Part shown: positions 1 through 4,849 of the stretch, one piece after another
How the letters are laid out: every line of letters starts with the position of its first letter
Numbering within the stretch: position 1 is the stretch's first letter
Assembly: GCA_002049985.1 (NCBI GenBank)
Contig: MVCY01000045.1
Span: 1 to 6,084 of the forward strand
DNA from: Candidatus Latescibacteria bacterium 4484_181
GTDB taxonomy: Bacteria; Latescibacterota; MVCY01
DNA: 6,084 nt
Reading direction: 5' to 3'
The notes under the pieces: model-generated
What the model was told of the DNA's origin: nothing
Databases searched by the model: none
The model's input: only the letters and a program-made list of their open reading frames with translations
Position numbers and translations under genes: made by a program

Positions 1-705
1 AAGTATGGTACTACTATTCCAGTTTGGTTCAGCACTTCATTACTTACTGACGGTGAGGGACGTGTGTTGGGGGCAGTGGAGGTGTTTAGAGACTTGACTG
101 AGGTGAAGAGGTTGGAGGAAGAAATCAGAAGGATGCACACCCTTGCTGCTCTTGGACAGATGGCGGCCACAGTGGCCCATGAAGTGCGTAATCCCTTAGG
201 AGGAATTGCCGGATTTGCTGCCCTTCTCAAAAGAGACCTGAAAGATAATCCCCAACAGAGAAAACTCGTAGAAAAGATTATTGAAGGCGTTAGCAGTTTG
301 AACAACATCGTCACTGCTCTGCTCAATTACGCGAAGCCCGTGAACAGAAAGTCTGAACGGATCAACTTTCTGGGATTGATGGACAGAATAGTTGGCTTCT
401 TTGAAGGCAGTCTCAACATTCACAGTGCGAAAGCCGATAAAAAAATTGTGCTTAAAAAGAGCTATCAATCTGACTGTATCTGGTGCCGAGCCGATCCGGA
501 GCAGTTGACAGAGGTGGCATTGAATCTATTGCAGAACGCCGTTAGGGCGAATCTTTTCATGCCTTTTTTCACCACTAAGCAGAACGGCACAGGGTTAGGG
601 CTGGCCACGGCGAAGAAGATCGTAGATGCCTACAATGGGGATATCAGTGTCCAGAGCACCCCGGGCAAAGGTAGTACATTTTCAGTGAAACTGCCGTGTG
701 AATAG
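1..705 (+). CDS. PAS-type sensor histidine kinase, 5'-partial, with ATPase domain lacking the G1 segment
   Basis: The reading frame is open from base 1, so the gene begins outside the window; the GTG at 64 is internal. The first ~35 residues look like the end of a PAS fold running into the linker (VEVFRDLTEVKRLEEE). The HisKA helix follows, with AHEVRNPL and phospho-acceptor His at 178-180, and then the X region. The N-box is NLLQNAVRA, with its Asn at 535-537. The F-box (MPFFTTK) and G2 box (GTGLGL, about 586-603) follow, then an intact C-terminal end (GKGSTFSVKLP). Between NAVRA and NLFMPFFTTK the usual ~40-50 residues, including the G1 DxGxG motif, are absent without a frame break, so ATP binding is doubtful. 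It would act as sensor for the regulator encoded 33 bases downstream, in the style of NtrB, FleS or FlgS. The family assignment is firm; the flagellar role is inferred from context. No transmembrane segment lies in the visible part. Confidence 0.93.
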   Translation, partial: KYGTTIPVWFSTSLLTDGEGRVLGAVEVFRDLTEVKRLEEEIRRMHTLAALGQMAATVAHEVRNPLGGIAGFAALLKRDLKDNPQQRKLVEKIIEGVSSLNNIVTALLNYAKPVNRKSERINFLGLMDRIVGFFEGSLNIHSAKADKKIVLKKSYQSDCIWCRADPEQLTEVALNLLQNAVRANLFMPFFTTKQNGTGLGLATAKKIVDAYNGDISVQSTPGKGSTFSVKLPCE

Positions 706-738
706 ATTTCGCCAGTTTCTAGGTGATAACCGAAAGGA

Positions 739-2118
739 GTGATGATCTTTACAGCTATGGCGAGCGAACAGATTCTGGTTGTGGATGACGAGCCTCTCAT
801 GAGGGATTTCCTTTACGAGGCATTTCGTCGGAAGGGCTATCGGGTCAATGTCGCCCCTGATGGGCTAGAAGCCCTGCAGATGCTGGAGAAGGCGAATTAT
901 GACATGGTTCTCACTGATGTAAAGATGCCCAGGCTTTCAGGCCTGGAGGTTCTGGAAAAGGTGAAAGAGATGTCCCCGGAGACAAAGGTGGTGATGATAA
1001 CTGCCTATGGAACTATTGAGAATGCAGTAGAATCGATGAAGTTAGGCGCATTTGACTATATAACTAAGCCCTTTTCCGTTGACGAGATAGAATTGGTAGT
1101 GAAAAGGGCCATTGATTATCAGAAGCTAGTTGATGAAAACAGGAGGCTTCGCTCAGAGCTGGGCGAGAGATACAGCTTCAGTAACATAGTGGGAAAAAGC
1201 AGAAAGATGCAAAGTATCTTCAGCTTAGTAAAAACAGTAGCTCGCAGTCGGTCTACAGTGCTCATCAGCGGCGAGAGCGGCACAGGGAAGGAACTTATCG
1301 CAAGAGCTATCCATTATAACAGTCCCAGGAAGAATAGACCCTTCGTAAAGGTGAATTGTGCTGCGGTGCCTTCTGAACTGATGGAAAGCGAGTTGTTTGG
1401 ACATGAAAAGGGTGCCTTTACCGGGGCAATCAAGCGAAGAACAGGGCGCTTTGAACAGGCAGACGGAGGCACCCTATTACTGGATGAGATTAGTGAGATG
1501 ACTCCTGCGCTTCAGGCAAAGCTGTTGCGTGTCCTTCAGGAAAGGGAATTTGAACGAGTCGGGGGTACAGAGACGATTCATGTAGATGTAAGGATAATCT
1601 CCACAACAAACAGGGACTTGAAACAGGAAATAGAAAAAGGTAGATTTCGTGAAGACCTCTTCTATCGTCTCAATGTAATCCCCATCGAATTGCCTCCACT
1701 GCGTCTCAGAAAGGAAGACATCCCTCTATTGTGCGAGCATTTCTTGCGGAAATACAGTCGAGAAAATGGGGTGGCAATAGAGCAAATCTCCTCCGAAGCA
1801 CTGAAGCTATTGATGAATTACGATTGGCCAGGCAATGTGAGGGAGCTGGAGAACTGCATTGAAAGAGCCGTGGTTGTTTGTAAAGACAGACAGCTTACTC
1901 CAAAGGACCTACCTAAGGAATTGATGAAAGAGGAGCCGAGTATATGTACCGGCGGCCTGCAGGTAGGCTCTACCCTAAGAGAAGCAGAGAAAGCGCTTAT
2001 ATTGAGAACCCTGGAGAGCTGTGACGGAAATCGAACCCAGGCGGCGAAGCTTCTGGGAATAACTACTCGTACCCTCCGGAATAAACTGGCGGAATATAAA
2101 AGACAGACGGACCCATAG
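739..2118 (+). CDS. Sigma54-dependent NtrC-family response regulator, probable flagellar activator (FleR/FlgR-like)
   Basis: This is a 459-aa cytoplasmic DNA-binding regulator of normal length for the class. Residues ~10-125 form the receiver: acidic pair D16/D17, phospho-acceptor D60 (LTDVKMP), T88 and K110. Residues ~148-385 form the sigma54-interaction AAA+ domain: Walker A GESGTGKE (178-185), GAFTGA loop (225-230), Walker B LLLDE (246-250) and the GRFREDLFYRLNV segment with arginine-finger candidates R304 and R310. Residues ~412-456 form a Fis-type HTH (NRTQAAKLLGITTRTLRNKL). All catalytic motifs are intact. The start is uncertain: the best Shine-Dalgarno (AAAGGAG, 733-739) runs into the GTG at 739, sits only 2 bases from the ATG at 742, and is 17 bases from the ATG at 757, which would give MASEQILVVDDE. 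It pairs with the upstream kinase gene and probably drives the sigma54 promoter at 2278. The class is certain; the flagellar target is inferred from position. Confidence 0.96.
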   Translation: MMIFTAMASEQILVVDDEPLMRDFLYEAFRRKGYRVNVAPDGLEALQMLEKANYDMVLTDVKMPRLSGLEVLEKVKEMSPETKVVMITAYGTIENAVESMKLGAFDYITKPFSVDEIELVVKRAIDYQKLVDENRRLRSELGERYSFSNIVGKSRKMQSIFSLVKTVARSRSTVLISGESGTGKELIARAIHYNSPRKNRPFVKVNCAAVPSELMESELFGHEKGAFTGAIKRRTGRFEQADGGTLLLDEISEMTPALQAKLLRVLQEREFERVGGTETIHVDVRIISTTNRDLKQEIEKGRFREDLFYRLNVIPIELPPLRLRKEDIPLLCEHFLRKYSRENGVAIEQISSEALKLLMNYDWPGNVRELENCIERAVVVCKDRQLTPKDLPKELMKEEPSICTGGLQVGSTLREAEKALILRTLESCDGNRTQAAKLLGITTRTLRNKLAEYKRQTDP

Positions 2119-2200
2119 GCGCACGACCGGGAAAAACCTGTCGAGAAAGGGAAATAATTTCCTGATGAAAGTCACCGGACTGCCGGGTTAGTTCGTCCGC
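2119..2200 (+). promoter_or_regulatory. Candidate structured RNA element or activator-binding region between the regulator gene and its terminator
   Basis: Directly after the regulator's stop codon, GCGcACGA (2119-2126) can pair with TCGTcCGC (2193-2200): seven pairs with one C-C mismatch, enclosing ~66 bases. Inside, three hairpins can form head to tail with no unpaired bases between them: GGAAA-TAA-TTTCC (2150-2162), TGAT-GAAA-GTCA with a GNRA loop (2163-2174) and CCGG-ACTG-CCGG (2175-2186). A weaker CCT/AGG hairpin fits at 2137-2150. Parts resemble the cyclic-di-GMP-I (GEMM) riboswitch (an AAACC segment, a GAAA loop, GCCGGGTTA near the end), but the hallmark ACGCAAAGCC core is not present, so I do not name it as one. 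The terminator starts 28 bases later. The same DNA lies about 100-185 bases upstream of the predicted sigma54 start site, where enhancer sites for the activator are expected. The function is therefore open. Confidence 0.35.
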
Positions 2201-2227
2201 TTCAGTATAGCCTAACTTCCACATATT

Positions 2228-2263
2228 AAGGCAGTTGCCTTTTCAAAAAGCAGCTGCCTTTTT
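2228..2263 (+). terminator. Rho-independent terminator of the kinase-regulator operon
   Basis: AAGGCAG (2228-2234) pairs with CTGCCTT (2254-2260). The stem continues through a G-T wobble and TGC/GCA, and possibly T/A pairs beyond a C-A mismatch. The 3' arm merges into a five-T run (2259-2263). It lies 110 bases after the regulator's stop and just before the sigma54 promoter, so it should stop transcription from the kinase-regulator operon before flgB. The opposite strand has no comparable T run, so it looks one-directional. A competing pairing, GCCTAA (2210-2215) with TTAAGGC (2226-2232), would occupy the 5' arm and could act as an antiterminator; this is speculative. Confidence 0.8.
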
Positions 2264-2277
2264 AAATTTACTCGAAA

Positions 2278-2293
2278 TGGCACACGGATTGCT
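2278..2293 (+). promoter_or_regulatory. Sigma54 (RpoN) -24/-12 promoter of the flgB operon
   Basis: The sequence TGGCACACGGATTGCT matches the RpoN consensus TGGCAC-N5-TTGCW. The invariant GG (2279-2280) and GC (2291-2292) are separated by exactly 10 bases. Transcription is predicted to start near 2304, giving a leader of about 62 bases to the flgB ATG at 2366. The adjacent gene encodes a sigma54 activator with an intact GAFTGA loop, which strongly supports a working promoter. Downstream genes to fliF are closely spaced, so this is probably the main promoter of the whole run. Confidence 0.88.
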
Positions 2294-2365
2294 TCGCTTT
2301 TACTTGGAAATTCCCCGTGCGAATGCAGATAGCAAGGCTTCTTTCGTGTCAATTTTGGAGGAATA

Positions 2366-2782
2366 ATGATAGGTCGATCGATATTAGGGAAAACTAGTGT
2401 CCCCATACTTAAGAAGATTATGGATGTAAGCTGCTTAAGACAAAAGGTGATAGCTAGGAATATAGCCAACGCAACCACACCAGGATATAGAGAGAAGAGA
2501 GTCCTATTTGAAACGAAGCTGAGAAATGCACTCAGTTCAGGTCAGATAAGGGGGATATCCACAGATACCGGTCATCTGGCGATTGGTGGTAATAAGATTG
2601 ATTCTATTCAACCGGAGGTGCGTGAGGTAGGTAATCCACCCAAGTCTGGCGAATTGAACAATGTGGACATTGACAAAGAGATGAGCAATCTTGCTCAGAA
2701 TCAGCTGACATTCTATGTGAGTGCAAGACTCTTGGCTATGAGGATAAAGGCTATAAAGACCAGCATCATAGGGAAATTGTGA
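2366..2782 (+). CDS. flgB: Flagellar proximal rod protein FlgB
   Basis: The 138-aa protein is typical in length for FlgB. It shows the N-terminal flagellar rod motif (RQKVIARNIANATTPGYREK, residues 25-44), in which NIANATTPGY is the signature of rod, hook and HAP proteins. The C-terminal block has NNVDIDKEM (98-106), then LAQNQLTFYVSARLLAMRIKAIKTSI. The two ends are expected to pair as a helical bundle, as in other rod proteins. It has no Sec signal and is exported by the flagellar type III apparatus to build the proximal rod above FliF and FliE. The start is set by GGAGG at 2357-2361, four bases before the ATG. It is the first gene after the sigma54 promoter at 2278, with flgC following 48 bases downstream. 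Confidence 0.96.
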   Translation: MIGRSILGKTSVPILKKIMDVSCLRQKVIARNIANATTPGYREKRVLFETKLRNALSSGQIRGISTDTGHLAIGGNKIDSIQPEVREVGNPPKSGELNNVDIDKEMSNLAQNQLTFYVSARLLAMRIKAIKTSIIGKL

Positions 2783-2830
2783 AAAATAGAGAGTGAGCTG
2801 CTCCAACTTTGCGGCCAGGAGGAAAAAAGG

Positions 2831-3325
2831 ATGTTAGGAAGAATCTTTGCAGCGATAAACATAAGCTCTCAGGGGCTCAGTGCACAGAGAAAACGCATGG
2901 AGGCAACTGCGCTGAATATTGCCAATGTCAATACCACTCGGACTCAACAAGGAGGACCCTACCGGAGACGAAAGGTGATTATAGGGGAGATTTCACCCAG
3001 GGCAAATTTCGGTGCGACAATGAGGGCAACAGTAAACAGGTTACGTATCACCCGTCCCAATCACATTCCCGAGTCCAAGGGTTTCTCAATTTACAGAGAA
3101 GCTGGCGGTGTGGAAGCAAAAGAGCTGATAGATAGAACATCTTCCCCGAAAATGGTCTATGATCCCACCCATCCTGATGCCAATGAAGATGGGTATGTTG
3201 CCTATCCTAATATCGATGTGATCACGGAGATGGTAAATATGATCACAGCCTCAAGGATATACGAGGCGAATGTGACGGCGATCAATGCCGCTAAAGGGAT
3301 AATAAAAAAGTCCCTTGAAATATGA
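2831..3325 (+). CDS. flgC: Flagellar proximal rod protein FlgC
   Basis: The 164-aa rod protein has the N-terminal motif QRKRMEATALNIANVNTTRT (residues 19-38) with NIAN-N-TT. The FlgC-specific end includes KMVYDPTHPDANEDGYVAYPNI (107-128) and VITEMVNMITASRIYEANVTAINAAKGI (130-157). It is somewhat longer than the ~134-aa enteric protein; the extra length lies in the basic middle part (about residues 40-100). It polymerises with FlgB to form the proximal rod after type III export. AGGAGG at 2817-2822, eight bases before the ATG, fixes the start. An overlapping frame across 2809-3135 is only a shadow. The next gene begins 50 bases downstream. Confidence 0.96.
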   Translation: MLGRIFAAINISSQGLSAQRKRMEATALNIANVNTTRTQQGGPYRRRKVIIGEISPRANFGATMRATVNRLRITRPNHIPESKGFSIYREAGGVEAKELIDRTSSPKMVYDPTHPDANEDGYVAYPNIDVITEMVNMITASRIYEANVTAINAAKGIIKKSLEI

Positions 3326-3375
3326 TCTTCTCTTCGAAAGGTCTGTGCGACTATATGATTTCGAGGTAAGGGGCG

Positions 3376-3672
3376 ATGAAGATTGAAGCAATAATTCCCA
3401 GGATTCATTCTACTGTGCCTGACAGAGGTGATAGCCATCAGAAAGGTAAGGTGGGGAGTAAGATTACAGGTGCCGGCAAAGCAGAAATAGCTAAATCCGA
3501 CCCGGTGCAAGCTTCCCATACCGCGGACTTAAGAGAAGTGCTCTCGCCCGAAGAAAAAGCTATGCTGACCACGCTGTTTGGTTCATACCAGCAGAGGTCT
3601 GTTTCTTACAATTTGCAAGCTCAACCAATCAAAGAGGTTGGAATAGGGCTGAAGGTAGACACCTCTGTCTGA
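3376..3672 (+). CDS. Hypothetical protein, 98 aa, in the flagellar operon
   Basis: I do not recognise this gene. The ATG at 3376 is preceded by GAGG (3363-3366) at a good distance and by a further AAGGGG run (3368-3373). The N-terminal half (residues 1-50) is polar, rich in Lys, Gly and Ser, and probably disordered. The C-terminal half holds a short helix-like segment, LREVLSPEEKAMLTTLFGSY (52-71), and a tail with YNLQAQPIKEVGIGLKVD. There is no signal peptide, membrane segment or cysteine. Being small, soluble and embedded between flgC and a lytic transglycosylase, it may be an assembly or regulatory accessory of the basal body, but this is guilt by association only. It does not show the helical C-terminal pattern of the anti-sigma factor FlgM. 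Confidence 0.78.
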   Translation: MKIEAIIPRIHSTVPDRGDSHQKGKVGSKITGAGKAEIAKSDPVQASHTADLREVLSPEEKAMLTTLFGSYQQRSVSYNLQAQPIKEVGIGLKVDTSV

Positions 3673-3687
3673 CAGAACAATTAGCGT

Positions 3688-3822
3688 ATGAAGATAACAG
3701 GCTTGCTGAAAATAGATTCCTCTTTCCGTAGAGGTACACTGAGCAAATGTAACTCGCCCGGCCCAGTTGCGAAAAAGCTGATGGGGAGAGCCAAGAACTT
3801 CTTTCTCGCAAATAGTTCTTAG
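3688..3822 (+). CDS. Probable small protein, 44 aa, unknown function
   Basis: A short open frame begins with ATG at 3688 (MKITGLLKIDSSFRRG...) and ends with TAG at 3820-3822. It fits the spacing of the operon: 15 bases after the preceding stop and four bases before the transglycosylase ATG at 3827, which itself has no good Shine-Dalgarno and could be translated by coupling. Without this frame there would be a 154-base gap in an otherwise packed operon. The peptide is basic (Lys/Arg-rich), has one cysteine and has no signal peptide. Its opening MKI resembles that of the preceding gene. Against it: no clear Shine-Dalgarno and no recognised family. It could also be a remnant or merely untranslated spacer. 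Confidence 0.4.
   Translation: MKITGLLKIDSSFRRGTLSKCNSPGPVAKKLMGRAKNFFLANSS
3793..3820 (+). repeat. Perfect 7-bp inverted repeat just before the transglycosylase start
   Basis: AAGAACT (3793-3799) and AGTTCTT (3814-3820) are exact inverted copies around a 14-base loop, ending six bases before the ATG at 3827. As RNA this hairpin would sit where the ribosome binds and could modulate translation of the transglycosylase or its coupling to the small upstream frame. There is no T run, so it is not an intrinsic terminator. A seven-base repeat can arise by chance. Confidence 0.35.
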
Positions 3823-3826
3823 TGTT

Positions 3827-4492
3827 ATGCTACGCCTGAGAATTCTCGTTCCGATATTCTCTCTGTTTTTTCTTGCCCCTGGTGAGATTTTCAGCCAGGG
3901 CTACAGGGAACGAATTCTACATAGCAGCTACAGCCCGAAACAGTTGAGTCTGCTCAGAAGTTGGAGTTACGACAAAGAGAAGCTCTTGGCTATGTCTAAG
4001 GCCAGCGTTGACAGCGCCTTGTTTGTTTCAGCCAGGCCTGTTCCTGTGAATGATTTAGCAAATTCCTTTGTCGAAGGCGGCTTTGTTGACCCTGTTGTGT
4101 TGAAAAGGGTCTCCCACTTTGAGAAGCTCATAGATTACTACAGCCGGAAGTATTCAATCGAGCCCAATCTAGTGAAAGCCATAATCTATGTGGAGTCTTC
4201 TGCAAACCCCAGGAGCATTTCACCCAAGGGGGCCAGAGGGCTGATGCAACTTATGCCTGGCACTGCTGCAGCACTCGGCGTGCGCGATCTGTTTGACCCA
4301 GCCGAGAACATCGCCGGGGGCACTAAATTCCTTCACCAGCAAATCAAGCGCTTCGGCCATATCCACCTGGCTTTATGGGCATATAACGCTGGTCCCCAGA
4401 AGGTTGTCGAGCGCATTCTACCTTTGACGACATATCACTATATTCTTAAGGTTCTCTCAGTTAAGCTAATGTTAGATAGAGGGTTACGATGA
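3827..4492 (+). CDS. Exported SLT-family lytic transglycosylase, probably flagellum-associated
   Basis: The 221-aa protein has a Sec-type N-terminus: MLRLR, a hydrophobic core (IL-VPIFSLFFLAPG) and a likely cleavage near residues 22-24 (IFSQ). After a linker comes a soluble lytic transglycosylase domain from about residue 95. It carries the catalytic Glu in AIIYVESSANP (E123), GLMQLMPGTAAALG (138-151), NIAGGTKFL (161-169) and ALWAYNAGP (182-190), all hallmarks of the Slt/MltC/MltE fold. Such enzymes cleave the MurNAc-GlcNAc bond to give 1,6-anhydroMurNAc ends. Sitting between rod genes, it likely makes room in the wall for the rod, comparable in role to SltF or the muramidase part of FlgJ. 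The Shine-Dalgarno is poor and a stop codon in frame at 3779 limits the start to 3827. Its stop overlaps the fliE start (ATGA, 4489-4492). The enzyme class is firm; the flagellar role is inferred. Confidence 0.92.
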   Translation: MLRLRILVPIFSLFFLAPGEIFSQGYRERILHSSYSPKQLSLLRSWSYDKEKLLAMSKASVDSALFVSARPVPVNDLANSFVEGGFVDPVVLKRVSHFEKLIDYYSRKYSIEPNLVKAIIYVESSANPRSISPKGARGLMQLMPGTAAALGVRDLFDPAENIAGGTKFLHQQIKRFGHIHLALWAYNAGPQKVVERILPLTTYHYILKVLSVKLMLDRGLR

Positions 4493-4791
4493 GAGAGATA
4501 ACTTCTGTATCGCCAATTCTACAGAGAGGGGCTATTGTTCCTCGTGCTTCGGGCAAAGAAAAGGAATCATCGGTTGACTTTGGCGGGATATTGAGAGGTT
4601 TTTTGCGAGATGTGAACAACTCGCAACTGAACGCAGATAATTCCGTCAAGAAGTTAGCCACTGGTGAAATTACTGATGTTCATGAGGTTATGCTTGCTGT
4701 TGAGGAAGCAAACATCACTCTGGATCTATTGGTGGAGATCAGGAATAAGCTCCTTGAGGCATATCAACAGTTGACGAGAATACCCCTGTAG
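4489..4791 (+). CDS. fliE: Flagellar hook-basal body protein FliE
   Basis: The 100-aa protein is of normal FliE length. The conserved body is visible from residue ~30: FGGILRGFLRDVNNSQLNAD, then LATGEITDVHEVMLAVEEANITLDLLVEIRNKLLEAYQQLTRIPL. This matches the family pattern of GE-x-x-D-x-H-x-VM, the EEA helix and the RNK-x-x-EAYQ end. The first ~28 residues are variable, as usual. FliE is the junction between the MS ring (FliF) and the proximal rod (FlgB/FlgC) and is an early type III export substrate. GAGGG at 4479-4483 precedes the ATG by five bases, and the ATG overlaps the transglycosylase stop by four bases, suggesting translational coupling. fliF follows 58 bases later, the usual order. 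Confidence 0.96.
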   Translation: MREITSVSPILQRGAIVPRASGKEKESSVDFGGILRGFLRDVNNSQLNADNSVKKLATGEITDVHEVMLAVEEANITLDLLVEIRNKLLEAYQQLTRIPL

Positions 4792-4849
4792 ATTTGGGGA
4801 TTGGCAGACGGTAATCGTTCACCGGTTCCCAGTCGTTAATTGAGTTGTT

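Noticed and set aside
2119..2200. Calling the folded intergenic element a cyclic-di-GMP-I (GEMM) riboswitch
   Set aside because: Only fragments resemble the family; the conserved ACGCAAAGCC-type core is replaced by ATGAAAGTCA and the P3 receptor part is too short. A sigma54 promoter further downstream also means the main flgB transcript would not contain it.
2119..2203. tRNA-like cloverleaf
   Set aside because: A 7-pair closing stem plus three inner hairpins superficially recalls a tRNA, but there is no canonical T-arm, D-arm or anticodon loop of seven bases.
2809..3135. 108-aa + strand frame overlapping flgC
   Set aside because: It is a different frame over flgC, with low-complexity, family-free translation; flgC has the motifs and the Shine-Dalgarno.
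3376..3672. Anti-sigma factor FlgM, or a first fliE copy
   Set aside because: The C-terminal half lacks the FlgM helical pattern and the FliE VM-AVEEA/RNK-EAYQ pattern; the true fliE is at 4489-4791.
3719..3734. CCTCT/AGAGG hairpin as a terminator inside the operon
   Set aside because: Only a five-pair stem with no T run behind it, and the genes on both sides appear co-transcribed.
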